A stretch of 64,000 nucleotides of DNA from Ferrimonas pelagia (GTDB taxonomy: Bacteria; Pseudomonadota; Gammaproteobacteria; Enterobacterales; Shewanellaceae), in assembly GCF_039543565.1 (NCBI RefSeq), contig NZ_BAABJZ010000023.1, positions 89,358-153,357 on the forward strand, given 5' to 3'. Position 1 is the stretch's first letter. Each line of letters begins with the position of its first letter. Of this stretch, positions 17,403 to 27,000 are shown piece by piece. Made by a program: the position numbers and the translations under genes. The notes beneath the pieces are model-generated. The model saw only the letters and a list, made by a program, of their open reading frames with translations. It did not search any database and had not been told where the DNA came from.

Positions 17403-18248
17403 ATGGCGAAATATGTATCGACCTCGGCGCTGGCAAAGAGTCAGGGGCTGGCCGCCAAAGTGGCGTTTGACCGGCTTGAGCAGGCGGGTTACCTCTATCG
17501 GGTTTTGGATAAATGGCAGTTGACTGAACTGGGCCGCCGCGCCGGTGCGCAATATATGGAGCACGACAAATACGGCCGTTACCCGGTGTGGCCGGAGGGG
17601 CTAGCATTACCGGATCCCAGTTCGTTGAGAACCGTACGTCAATTGGCAAAGGCGTTGGGATTGCAGGGGGCAGAGTGCATCGCTCTGCTGCAAGAGCTCA
17701 ATTGGGTTGTCCATATCGAACAGGGACATTGGGTCACTGCTGCAGGCGGGGCGGTCGGGGGCGTGCAGAATAAGCTGTATGGTGCTGGGACACCGGACAG
17801 CTTATGGCCCCCGAGCCTAGCCGATCATCCGCAGCTGCGTTGTCTGTTGCAGCGGTACCGCGGCGAGGATGCGGACGCCCGCTCGACGCATAATTCGGTT
17901 GAGAGCTTTAAGCGGCGCTACGAAGCCAAATACCGAACCATGAGCGGGCATTATGTTTGCACTCTGGCACAACTTCAGATCGCCAATGGGCTCTATCTGC
18001 AAGGGGTGGGATTTGCCTTTATGCGTGCGTTGCCCGAGCAAGAGCAGCTGTTCAGTGACTTTTACCTGCCCCGATATCAGCTCTATATTGAGACCGGTCA
18101 GCAATCGCCGGATGAGGCGTTACTCGCTCGGATCGATTGGTACCACAGGCATGATGCGCGTTACTTGGTGGTGGAGCTCAGTCAGCTGGAGCAGGGCCCT
18201 TCGGCACTGACGGGCGCGCTGGGCGCAATGGGGATAGCATTGAACTAG
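17403..18248 (+). CDS. Uncharacterised protein with N-terminal helix-turn-helix-like region
   Basis: A 281-aa soluble protein. Residues 1-65 (YVSTSALAKSQGLAAKVAFDRLEQAGYLYRV...GRYPVWPE) look like a winged-helix or KilA/antirepressor-like module, repeated weakly at about 70-120. The C-terminal half (160-280) contains a Tyr-rich region with YLPRYQLYIETGQQ and ARYLVVELSQLEQG that could be a nuclease-like or ligand-binding fold. Similar proteins occur in Pseudomonas and relatives, sometimes mislabelled. I do not assign a function. The VOC gene follows with almost no gap, so the two may be an operon. Confidence 0.65.
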   Translation: MAKYVSTSALAKSQGLAAKVAFDRLEQAGYLYRVLDKWQLTELGRRAGAQYMEHDKYGRYPVWPEGLALPDPSSLRTVRQLAKALGLQGAECIALLQELNWVVHIEQGHWVTAAGGAVGGVQNKLYGAGTPDSLWPPSLADHPQLRCLLQRYRGEDADARSTHNSVESFKRRYEAKYRTMSGHYVCTLAQLQIANGLYLQGVGFAFMRALPEQEQLFSDFYLPRYQLYIETGQQSPDEALLARIDWYHRHDARYLVVELSQLEQGPSALTGALGAMGIALN

Positions 18249-18263
18249 ATGGCGGGACACACG

Positions 18264-18620
18264 ATGGCACAAGCACAACCGATCAGTTATCTGGAGCTGC
18301 CGGTACGGGATATGGCAGCCAGTCAGGATTTTTTTCGCCAGATCTTTAATTGGGAATTTATTGACTATGGCCCGGACTACGCCTCATTTACTAATGCGGG
18401 CGTGGCGGGTGGCTTCTATCGCTCAGAGCTGTCTGCGCGCACCGAGCAGGGCAGTGCACTGGTGGTGTTTTACAGCGCGGATCTGGAGCCGTTGATGCAG
18501 CAGGTGGTCGCGGCCGGTGGGACGATCGCAAAAGCGCCGTTTGATTTCCCGGGTGGGCGCCGTTTTCATTTCTTCGATCCCAGTGGCAATGAGTTTGCGG
18601 TTTGGTCAGAGCAGAGTTAA
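18264..18620 (+). CDS. VOC/glyoxalase-superfamily protein
   Basis: A 118-aa small protein of the vicinal-oxygen-chelate fold: ISYLELPVRDMAASQDFFRQIFNWEF at the start and FHFFDPSGNEFAVWSE at the end are typical of the paired beta-alpha-beta-beta-beta modules. I prefer ATG 18264 (GGGA upstream) over ATG 18249. The usual metal ligands are only partly kept, as in many glyoxalase/bleomycin-resistance-like proteins of unknown substrate. Its start lies within 16 bases of the previous stop. Confidence 0.85.
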   Translation: MAQAQPISYLELPVRDMAASQDFFRQIFNWEFIDYGPDYASFTNAGVAGGFYRSELSARTEQGSALVVFYSADLEPLMQQVVAAGGTIAKAPFDFPGGRRFHFFDPSGNEFAVWSEQS

Positions 18621-18644
18621 AGCGATGAGACTTGCTGGGCACAG

Positions 18645-18678
18645 CGGCGCTGACCTTATTGGGCCAGCGCCGTTTTTT
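18645..18678 (+). terminator. Rho-independent terminator after VOC gene
   Basis: CGGCGCTG and CAGCGCCG form an 8-bp stem around a 12-base loop, followed by six T, just 24 bases after the VOC stop and before the convergent pdxY. Confidence 0.85.
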
Positions 18679-18700
18679 ATTAGGCGCTTGCCGTGGTGGA

Positions 18701-19555
18701 TTAGACCGCGCGTGCTTCAAATGCCTGGGGAGGATCGATCAGGGCATCCTGGCTTTGGATCAATAACAGCTCGCGGCTTTGTTGCGTATGGGTGTGTTTG
18801 AACAGGGCGAACATGGCGCCGGCGACGTGCTCAAGTGCTTGTTTAAGATCGCGGGTTTGCAGGTATTTGGCTAAGAAAAGCGCGGTGGTGGCGTCGCCGG
18901 AACCATTCATCGGGGTTGGAAAGCGCAGCAGCGGTGTGGCGACCAACCAAGCGTGCTGCTGGGTGACGGCCAGCATCTCGATGCTGTCTTCGGCTGCGTC
19001 CTGGCGGAGCAGGCTGGTGATCAACACGATCTTAGGCCCTTGTGCCAGCAAGCTTTGCGCGGCGGCGATGGCAGAGGCAAGATCGACGATCTTCTGGCCG
19101 GTCAGAAACTCCAGCTCGAAATGGTTAGGAGTGAGGATATCGGCGTGTTGGATCACCGAGTCTCGGAAGTGCTCGGGCACCCCGGGGCGCACGAAGATCC
19201 CGCGGTCGGTATCGCCGATCACCGGATCGCAGCAGTAGAGCGCGTCGGGGTTGGCGGCTTTGACCTTGGCGGCGGCACTGAGGATCACGTTGGCCATCTC
19301 AGGCGCGCCCATGTAGCCGGAAAGCACGGCTTGGCAGTCGGTGAATACGCCACGCTCTTCAATGCCGTTGACGACTTCGGACACGGTTTCCGGCGAAAAT
19401 ACCGGGCCGCGCCAGCTGCCGTGACCGGTATGGTTGGAAAACATGACGGTATGGACAGGCCAGACATTGCAGCCCATCCGCTGCAGGGGAAAGACAGCGG
19501 ATGCGTTACCGGCATGGCCATAGGCGACGTGGGATTGAATGGAGAGGATGTTCAT
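18701..19555 (-). CDS. pdxY: Pyridoxal kinase
   Basis: A 284-aa ribokinase-fold enzyme that phosphorylates pyridoxal in the B6 salvage pathway. Seen: MNILSIQSHVAYGHAGNASAVFP at the N-terminus, VLSGYMG, the DPVIGD substrate loop, TPNHFELEFLTG and the C-terminal anion-hole motif NGSGDATTALF with the catalytic Asp. Length matches E. coli PdxY (287 aa). Confidence 0.96.
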   Translation of the reverse strand: MNILSIQSHVAYGHAGNASAVFPLQRMGCNVWPVHTVMFSNHTGHGSWRGPVFSPETVSEVVNGIEERGVFTDCQAVLSGYMGAPEMANVILSAAAKVKAANPDALYCCDPVIGDTDRGIFVRPGVPEHFRDSVIQHADILTPNHFELEFLTGQKIVDLASAIAAAQSLLAQGPKIVLITSLLRQDAAEDSIEMLAVTQQHAWLVATPLLRFPTPMNGSGDATTALFLAKYLQTRDLKQALEHVAGAMFALFKHTHTQQSRELLLIQSQDALIDPPQAFEARAV

Positions 19556-19777
19556 GCGATGGCCTGTTGCCGTGAAAAGAAGCTGAATATTTATCAGATC
19601 TGTCGGGCGCGGTCGAGTATGGCGATGGACCTGTCGAGGATCTGGGCGAGATCCGGTTAAAACTTGGCGGTTTGGTACTCTGGAGCGGCTTGTAATGCGT
19701 GCTTTGCCATCTAAGCTGTTGCCATAGCTCGCGCTTTTGCTAGAGTGCGTTCATCGAAAATTAGGCAGGTTCTGACT

Positions 19778-20254
19778 GTGTTTAAAATTATTGTTGCTGT
19801 TGTCGTTATCGCGGCATCTGTATGGCTATTTCAACGTAACCAAGCCAGTAAAAAACTGGCGGTGGAAAACATCGAGCGGGGAGAGATCTTTCTGACGGAA
19901 AATGGCCAGAAAGAGGGGGTGATCACCACGGAGTCGGGGCTACAGTACGAAGTGCTGCAAGAGGGCGAGGGCGCGATCTACCCGCGTGCGACGGATAAGG
20001 TGACGGTGCATTACCATGGCACCTTCCCCAACGGCACTGTGTTTGATAGTTCGGTTGAGCGCGGCGTACCGGCGACCTTCGGCCTGAACCAGGTGATCCC
20101 CGGCTGGACCGAAGGGGTGCAGACCATGGTGGTCGGCCAGAAGAATCGCTTCTATATCCCGGCGCGTTTGGCTTATGGCAACCGCGCGGTCGGCACCATT
20201 CCTCCCGGCTCTTTGCTGGTCTTTGAGGTTGAGCTGCTGGACATTGGTCAGTAA
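19778..20254 (+). CDS. FKBP-type peptidyl-prolyl isomerase, membrane-anchored
   Basis: A 158-aa protein. I choose GTG 19778 with AGGCAGG 8 bases upstream; a GTG at 19745 would add 11 residues. An N-terminal uncleaved anchor (VFKIIVAVVVIAASVWLFQ) puts the domain in the periplasm. The FKBP core is complete: GLQYEVLQEGEG, DKVTVHYHGTFPNGTVFDSS, VIPGWTEGVQTM, ARLAYGN, IPPGSLLVFEVELLDI. It catalyses prolyl isomerisation during protein folding. Confidence 0.9.
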   Translation: MFKIIVAVVVIAASVWLFQRNQASKKLAVENIERGEIFLTENGQKEGVITTESGLQYEVLQEGEGAIYPRATDKVTVHYHGTFPNGTVFDSSVERGVPATFGLNQVIPGWTEGVQTMVVGQKNRFYIPARLAYGNRAVGTIPPGSLLVFEVELLDIGQ

Positions 20255-20561
20255 GCAACAGACATCATATCGTTGTGTGCGTAGGGTCGAGCTGATCTGC
20301 GTGATGTGGCGGGCGGTTTCGATGGGTCTCTCTCTCCTTGTCGAAGCGCCCGCCGCTTTGATCTTTGGGTCTATATTGGTTCTAAGGGCCGGTGGCAACA
20401 TGGAGTTTGGGGATGGCTGGTGCGGCGGCTTGTTGCCATTGACAGCCGCGCGTTCTGGGGCTCTGCAGCGTTGATCTATCCTACGACGGCCAGCGCGATA
20501 AGCGCGTTGGCCCCGGGCGATTGTCGCCGTTGGGGAACGCGGTCATAAGGGGAGCAACACC
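20255..20561. other. Intergenic gap with long inverted repeat
   Basis: A 307-base gap between two plus-strand genes. It contains a GC-rich inverted repeat at 20308-20354 and, ahead of the next gene, a good ribosome site (AAGGGGAGC). No other feature seen. Confidence 0.5.
20308..20354. repeat. Inverted repeat, GGCGGGCG / CGCCCGCC
   Basis: GGCGGGCG plus TTCGA on the left pairs with TCGAA plus CGCCCGCC on the right (13 bp with a small internal mismatch), enclosing an 18-base pyrimidine-rich loop with CTCTCTCTC. It lies 54 bases after the FKBP gene and could be a weak terminator, but the downstream T tract is poor. Confidence 0.6.
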
Positions 20562-21005
20562 ATGGTAGGAAGCGTCCATTTTTGTTTGGCGTCTGCGGCG
20601 CTGCTGCTGGGGCCGATCGTGCTTTGGCGGCCGAAAGGGACCGTGAGCCACCGTTGGCTGGGCCGGATCTGGGTCGTGCTCCTGGCGTTGTCCAACCTGG
20701 CGGCATTGCTTCTGGTGCGGGAGCACGGCCTGAGCCTTTTTACCTTCTTGGCTTTGTACAGCCTGGTGTCGGTTACGGCTGCGTTCTATCTGGCTTGGCG
20801 AAAGCCGCAGCCTTCGTGGCGTGTGTGGCATTACTATTTGATGTGCTATGGCTACTTGGGCGTGCTAGCGGCGGCTTTGGCTCGTTTCCCGGTGTTACTG
20901 GGGATGGAGTTTTGGCTGGCGGTGTTTGGCACCATGGCCATCACTTTTGCGTTAGGCGGTTGGCTGACCGAGCGCGGCGCACGTCGGCGCTTCTTTCGTC
21001 ATTGA
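20562..21005 (+). CDS. DUF2306-like integral membrane protein
   Basis: A 147-aa protein with four predicted transmembrane helices (about 2-22, 33-52, 56-79, 90-110 and a possible fifth at 112-132). The motif KGTVSHRWLGRIWVVLL, with a His in the first loop and HYYLMCYGYLG later, fits the DUF2306 family. Good ribosome site AAGGGGAGC upstream. Function unknown. Confidence 0.75.
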   Translation: MVGSVHFCLASAALLLGPIVLWRPKGTVSHRWLGRIWVVLLALSNLAALLLVREHGLSLFTFLALYSLVSVTAAFYLAWRKPQPSWRVWHYYLMCYGYLGVLAAALARFPVLLGMEFWLAVFGTMAITFALGGWLTERGARRRFFRH

Positions 21006-21059
21006 TGACGAGTGATGTTAGCAACTTGTCGTGAGCATAAACACGGAGGGGGTTGACGA

Positions 21060-21674
21060 TCAGGCCTCTATGCCCTGGTGCATCGGACTGAGCGTGGCAT
21101 GGTGGCTGGCATTGTCCTGGCACGGCGACTGATGGATATCTAAGGTGACGGTGAATTCGCCGTCGTCGTAGATCAACTCGGTCGGGTAGCCTAGGCCCTT
21201 GAGCAGTTTTAACATGGGGGTGTTGGCGCTGTGGACTAAGGCGATCACCTTGTTGATCCCCCAGGCCCGGCCAGTATTGATCAGTTCATCCACCAGCAGC
21301 CGGCCGAGTCCCCGCTTTTGCAGGTCATCCACCACCAGGCAGGACAGCTCTGCCACGTCAGAGCTGGCATTACCGCGGATCAAGCGGCCTGCTGCCCCGA
21401 GGCGCTGCTCTGGGCCCCAGAGTGCGACTAATGCCAGGTGCGTGGTGAAGTCCACGTCGGTATAGCGGGTTATATACTCCAGGCTGGGTTGCTGGATCAC
21501 CCGAAAGAAGCGCATATAGAGGGTGTGCTGAGAGAGGGTGGGGTAGATCTCATGCATCTCATACTTGTCATCGGGCTGAATGGCCCGGATCACCACTGGC
21601 GCGCCATAGCGCGTTTGCGTGTTGTAGTACAGTCGGGCTACGTCTTGGCTGGTTAGCGCGGGGGCGGCCTGCAT
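21060..21674 (-). CDS. GNAT acetyltransferase, Pat-like domain, beside acs
   Basis: A 204-aa stand-alone GNAT enzyme. The opening strand and loop (VVIRAIQPDDKYEMHEIYPTLSQHTLYMRFF) closely resemble the GNAT domain at the C-terminus of the protein lysine acetyltransferase Pat. The acetyl-CoA binding motif is QKRGLGRLL in LSCLVVDDLQKRGLGRLLVDELI. Pat-type enzymes inactivate acetyl-CoA synthetase by acetylating its active-site lysine. Because acs is the next gene upstream on the same strand, Acs is the obvious candidate substrate, but this is inference. Confidence 0.85.
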   Translation of the reverse strand: MQAAPALTSQDVARLYYNTQTRYGAPVVIRAIQPDDKYEMHEIYPTLSQHTLYMRFFRVIQQPSLEYITRYTDVDFTTHLALVALWGPEQRLGAAGRLIRGNASSDVAELSCLVVDDLQKRGLGRLLVDELINTGRAWGINKVIALVHSANTPMLKLLKGLGYPTELIYDDGEFTVTLDIHQSPCQDNASHHATLSPMHQGIEA

Positions 21675-21919
21675 AGGTGATCTCCAAACAGCTTCACAGC
21701 CAGTATAGCGAGTGTTTTGAGATCCTTAACAGGAGATTGGACTCAATTTGTTGGGCGCGGTGGATCTTTCTACTGAAAGGGGGCAGGGCAGCGGCGTCAC
21801 GGCTCTATTGAGTTGAGAAACGGCTCGGTGTTTTTGGCGCTGGGCTGTGTGCTCACGGTTGCAATGACGACGCGAGTCGGGCGGTATGGGCGGGATCTCA
21901 CTGGGCTTTTTGCAGACGA

Positions 21920-21944
21920 AAGCGCCCGCACGATGCGGGCGCTT
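21920..21944 (-). terminator. Hairpin downstream of acs
   Basis: A perfect 11-bp stem (AAGCGCCCGCA with TGCGGGCGCTT) with a 3-base loop, 18 bases after the acs stop; on the minus strand it is followed by a short TTTCGTC run. It probably ends most acs transcription before the GNAT gene. Confidence 0.7.
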
Positions 21945-21961
21945 GGGGGGCGGCCTTTGGC

Positions 21962-23920
21962 CTAATCGGTGGCGCGGTTGAGGCGGGTGCCGATCAGATC
22001 ATCCAGCACGGAGGGATCGGCCAGGGTGCTGGCGTCGCCCAGAGCGGAGACTTCATCGGCGGCGATCTTGCGTAGGAAGCGACGCATGATCTTACCGGAG
22101 CGGGTTTTGGGTAAGCCCGGGGCCCATTGCACCAGATCCGGCGAGGCGAGCGCGCCGATCTCGGAGCGAACCCAGTGGCGCAGTTGCTGGCGTAACTCTT
22201 CGGTCTGCTCGATGCCTTGATTCAGGGTGACGTAGGCATAGATCCCTTGTCCTTTGATGTCGTGAGGGTAGCCGACAACGGCCGCCTCGGCGACAGACTC
22301 ATGGGCAACGAGGGCGGATTCGATCTCGGCGGTGCCGAGGCGGTGACCGGAGACATTGATCACGTCATCGACCCGGCCGGTGATCCAGTAGTAGCCGTCC
22401 TCATCCCGCTTGGCGCCATCACCGGTGAAGTACATGCCGCGGAAGGTCTTGAAGTAGGTCAGGACGAAGCGATCGTGATCGCCATAGACTGAGCGCATCT
22501 GTCCGGGCCAGGAGTCGAGCATCACCAGGTTGCCTTCGCCCGCGCCTTCGATCAGGTTGCCCATGTTATCCACCAGGGCTGGTTGTACGCCAAAGAAGGG
22601 ACGACTGGCACTGCCGGGTTTGAGATCGGTTGCGCCGGGCAGTGGCGTGATCAGGCAGCCCCCGGTTTCGGTTTGCCACCAGGTATCGACAATGGGGCAC
22701 TGCTCTTTACCCACCACTTCGTGGTACCAGCGCCAGGCTTCGGGGTTGATGGGTTCGCCGACCGACCCCATGATCCGCAAGCTGCTGCCATCCATGTCAT
22801 TGAAGTGCTCCTTACCCTGGGCCATTAATGCGCGGATCAGGGTGGGGGCGGTATACAGAATATTGACCTTATGACGGTCGATCATCTCAGGCAAACGGGC
22901 CGGGCTCGGGTAGTTTGGGACTCCTTCGTGCATTAGCACGGTGGCGCCGTTGGCCAGTGGGCCGTAGACCATGTAGGTGTGGCCGGTGATCCAGCCGACA
23001 TCGGCGGTGCACCAGTAGACTTCGTTGTCTCGGTAATCGAACACGTACTCGTGAGTCATGGCGGCATACACCATGTAACCGCCGGTGGTATGCAGCACGC
23101 CTTTGGGTTGACCGGTTGAGCCTGAGGTGTAAAGGATGAACAGGGGATCTTCCGCGTTCATCTCACGCGCCTCGCAGTGTTCGGAGGCGACGGAGATCAG
23201 ATCGTGCCACCAGATATCGCGTCCGGACTCATAGTTGACGGCGTCGTTGCCGGTGCGCTTGAACATGATCACCTTCTCGACGGTGGTGACGTCGGGGTGT
23301 TGCAGTGCCATGTCAATGTTGTCTTTGAGCGGGATGATCCGCCCGCCGCGGATCCCCTCATCGGCGGTGATCACCACCTTGGAGCGGCCATCGTTGATCC
23401 GACTGGCGATGGAGTCCGGCGAAAAGCCACCGAAGATCACCGAGTGAACCGCGCCGATCCGGGCGCAGGCCAGCATGGCGATGGCGGCTTCTGGCACCAT
23501 CGGCATATAGATGGTGACGACGTCGCCGCGGCGAACGCCTTGGCTGCGCAGCGCATTGGCGAACTTGCAGACTTCGGCGTGCAACTCGCGGTAGGTCAGG
23601 GTACGTTGATCCGAGGCGTCGTCGCCTTCCCAGAGGATGGCGGTTTGATCGCCGCGTTGCTCCAAATGACGGTCAAGACAGTTATAGCTGGCGTTGAGAG
23701 TGCCGTCGTAGAACCACTTAATGTAGAGGTTGTGATCGTCAAAGGAGACCTTGCGGATCTTGCTGAAGTCTTTGAACCAGCTGATCCGTTGTCCATGCTC
23801 GCGCCAGAACCCTTCCGGATTGACGATGGACTCTTGGTACATCTTTTTATATTGCTCGTCGTTGATCTTGGCGGATCCCGCCAATTCCGGGCTCACTGGA
23901 TACAGAGACTGGGTACTCAT
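21962..23920 (-). CDS. acs: Acetyl-CoA synthetase (AMP-forming)
   Basis: A 652-aa enzyme, exactly the length of E. coli Acs, when started at ATG 23920 (GGAAAGGGAA upstream). It activates acetate to acetyl-CoA through acetyl-AMP. Visible motifs: LFILYTSGSTGQPKGV (AMP-binding), WWQTETGG, YFTGDGAKRDEDGYYWITGRVDDVINVSGHR, and the C-terminal PKTRSGKIMRR, whose lysine (about residue 610) is the acetylation-controlled site in characterised Acs. It is divergent from the crbS-type sensor gene. Confidence 0.98.
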   Translation of the reverse strand: MSTQSLYPVSPELAGSAKINDEQYKKMYQESIVNPEGFWREHGQRISWFKDFSKIRKVSFDDHNLYIKWFYDGTLNASYNCLDRHLEQRGDQTAILWEGDDASDQRTLTYRELHAEVCKFANALRSQGVRRGDVVTIYMPMVPEAAIAMLACARIGAVHSVIFGGFSPDSIASRINDGRSKVVITADEGIRGGRIIPLKDNIDMALQHPDVTTVEKVIMFKRTGNDAVNYESGRDIWWHDLISVASEHCEAREMNAEDPLFILYTSGSTGQPKGVLHTTGGYMVYAAMTHEYVFDYRDNEVYWCTADVGWITGHTYMVYGPLANGATVLMHEGVPNYPSPARLPEMIDRHKVNILYTAPTLIRALMAQGKEHFNDMDGSSLRIMGSVGEPINPEAWRWYHEVVGKEQCPIVDTWWQTETGGCLITPLPGATDLKPGSASRPFFGVQPALVDNMGNLIEGAGEGNLVMLDSWPGQMRSVYGDHDRFVLTYFKTFRGMYFTGDGAKRDEDGYYWITGRVDDVINVSGHRLGTAEIESALVAHESVAEAAVVGYPHDIKGQGIYAYVTLNQGIEQTEELRQQLRHWVRSEIGALASPDLVQWAPGLPKTRSGKIMRRFLRKIAADEVSALGDASTLADPSVLDDLIGTRLNRATD

Positions 23921-23985
23921 TCGTATTTCCCTTTCCTTGCGAATGGTGTCCTGCAAGTTTTTCAGTCACCGCCAATTCCAACCAT

Positions 23986-23999
23986 TAGACCATCGTCTA
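23986..23999. promoter_or_regulatory. Inverted repeat between acs and crbS
   Basis: TAGAC-CATC-GTCTA is a perfect 5-bp inverted repeat 66 bases upstream of acs and 93 bases upstream of crbS. Spacing and form suit a LuxR-family response regulator, so it is a candidate CrbR-type operator; no experimental consensus is asserted. Confidence 0.4.
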
Positions 24000-24091
24000 G
24001 TCGGGCCTTTCGGCCCAAAGTGGCGAGAAGGTTTGCGTGGGCAGGCTTTGCTGGCACACTGGCGCTACGGAATTTTTGCCAGTGATCGGCC

Positions 24092-27000
24092 ATGCTCTCT
24101 TCTTACACGGTTTTAACTATCTCCCTGTTGTATATCACCTTACTGTTTCTTGTCGCCTGGGGTGGTGATCGTTTTATGGGGCGGATAACCGGTCGCGCAG
24201 CGGTGTGGATCTATGGGTTATCGCTGGCAGTGTATTGTTCGAGCTGGAGTGTGTTGGGCACCGTGGGGCAGGCGGCGACCTCACCCTGGGCGTTTTTGCC
24301 GATCTACATCGGTCCTATCCTGCTGTTCACTGTCGGGTTTGGTTTTGTCCGTAAGCTGGTGACCGTTGCCAGAGCGCAGAGCATCACCTCCGTCGCGGAC
24401 TTTATTGCGGCCCGGTACGGTAAGTCGCAGTTGCTGGCCAGTCTGGTCACTCTGATCGCAACCTTGGGGCTGATGCCGTACATGGCGCTGCAGCTCAAAG
24501 CATCCGTCGTCGCACTGGCGCTGTTTCAGGGCGGGGAGCAGTGGGATGAGAACGTCCTGGCGCTGATCATCACGGTGACACTGGTGCTGTTCGCTATCTT
24601 GTTTGGCACCCGGAAACTCGATGCGACCGAGCACAATCCGGGTATGATCCTGGCGGTGGCGTTTGAGTCCATCGTCAAGTTGGTGGCCTTCGTCTTGGTC
24701 GGCGTTGTGATGGTGTTTGGCCTGTTTGATGGGCCGATGGATGTTCTGGCGCAAGCGCGCGCGATGAACGTGGCCCCGTCGATGCGGTTGGATCTGGTGG
24801 AGATCGCCCCGGAGATCGTGATCTCGATGGCGGCCTTTGTCTGTCTGCCACGGATCTTTCATGTCATGGTGGTGGAGTGCCAGAACACGGAGCATATTGA
24901 TCGCGCCCGTTGGATCCTGCCGGTGTACCTGCTGCTTATCTCGCTGTTCGTGGTGCCTTTGGCACTGAGCGGTCGAGTGTTGCTGGGCGACTCGGTGGCG
25001 CCGGATACCTATGTGATCAACCTGCCGTTGGCCATCGAGGCGGATTGGCTCGCGGTCGTGGCGTTGCTCGGCACGATCTCGGCGGCCAGCTCGATGGTGA
25101 TCGTCGCCGTGGTGACGGTTTCGATCATGATCAGCAACGAGTGGCTGGTGCCCATGATGTTGCGCGCAGGCAAGATCAAGGGCAAGAATTTTGATCAGTT
25201 TTCGTCTCGCTTGCTCAACGCGCGCCGGGTGATCATCGTCGTGCTGTTGCTGGCCGCGTTTGGCGCGTATCAAACCATCGGTCATGACGATTCGTTAGCG
25301 CGGATCGGCATGTTGGCCTTCGGCGCGTTTGCGCAGCTGGCCCCGGGTCTCGTCGGTGCACTGTATTGGAAGCAAGGCCATCGCAATGGGGTGCTGGCAG
25401 GGCTGCTGGTTGGATTCGGTGGCTGGTGCTTTGTGATGCTCAAGCCGATGCTGGGTTTGTCTGGCGGCGACTTTGTCTTGCTCGGGCTGGAGCAGGATAT
25501 GAGCCAGCTGTTACTGGCGCTGCTGCTCAATGGGCTGACCTTTGTTGGGGGGTCGCTGCTGTCTCACTCGTCGGTCAGTGAGCGGATCCAAGCGTCGGCT
25601 TTTACCATGCAGCCGGGGCGCAGTCGCGGTGAGCAGCGCCGCCATGGCAGTGTCAGTCAACAGGATCTGCTGTTGCTGGCCAGTCGCTTTGTTGGCCCAG
25701 GCCGAGCCTATCAAACCTTTGCCCGTGACTTTCCCAGTGCCATTGCGCGGGAGACCTGGAATCGCCCTGCCGAGCCGCGAATGGTGGAGTATACCGAGCG
25801 GCTGATCGCCTCGGTGTTGGGGGCCTCCTCTGCGGCGACGGTGCTCGACAGTGTGATGCAGGGCCGGGATCTGGCATTGGATGAGGTGTTTTCTCTGGTG
25901 GATGAGGCCAGTGCCAAGATCCTGTTGAGTCAGGATCAGATGCGCGGCGCCATTGAGCATGCCTTCGAGGGGATCAGTGTGGTGGATGCGCAGTTGGATC
26001 TGGTGGCGTGGAATCGGCGTTATGAAGAGTTGTTTGATTATCCTGAAGGCTTCCTAAAAACCGGTATGCCGGTGGCGGAGATCATCCGTTATAACGCGGG
26101 GTTAGGTCGCTGTGGTGCGGGATCAGTGAGCGACCATGTTGATAAGCGGGTGAATTTCATGCTGGCGGGATCGCCCCACACCTCGGAGCGGCGACGCAGC
26201 GATGGCCGGGTGATCCGTATGCGGGGCAATCCCATGCCCGGCGGCGGATTTGTCATGACCTTTTCGGACATCACCGATTTTCGGGCCCAGGAGCAGGCCT
26301 TGCAACACGCCAATGAGACGCTAGAGGCACGGGTGGCCGAGCGGACCTCTGAGTTGGCGGCGCTGAACGCTCGCTTGCTGGAGGCGAAAGCCGCGGAGGA
26401 GCGAGCGAACCATTCTAAGACCCGGTTTTTGGCGGCGGTCGGGCATGATCTGATGCAACCGTTGAACGCCGCGCGATTGTTTACCGCATCCTTGATGCAA
26501 GGCTCACAGCTTACGGGTGAGGATCGCAATACCGTGGCGCATATATCTGGCTCTTTGAAGGGCGCGGGGGAGATGCTGTCGGATCTGTTGGATATCTCAA
26601 AGCTTGAGGCGGGGACCATGGGGGTCAATCGTCGACCGATTAACCTAAAAACGGTGTTGGATCCGCTGATGGTGGAGTTTAGCGCCATGGCGGCCAATAA
26701 AGGCTTGGGCTTTCGCTATCGATTGCTCGATCACACCCTGGATACGGATCCCAACCTGCTTAGGCGCATCGTGCAGAACTTCTTGACCAATGCACTGCGC
26801 TATACCGACGCCGGTGGGATCTTGCTGGCGTGCCGCCAGCGTGGTCAATCGGTTGAGATGCAGATCTACGATACCGGCTGCGGGATCGCCCAGACCGATG
26901 TTAAGGAGATCTTTAAAGAGTTCCGCCAGCTCAATACCGATACGGAGCGGGTAGGGTTAGGGCTCGGCTTGGCGATCGCCGATAAGATCGCCACTGTGTT

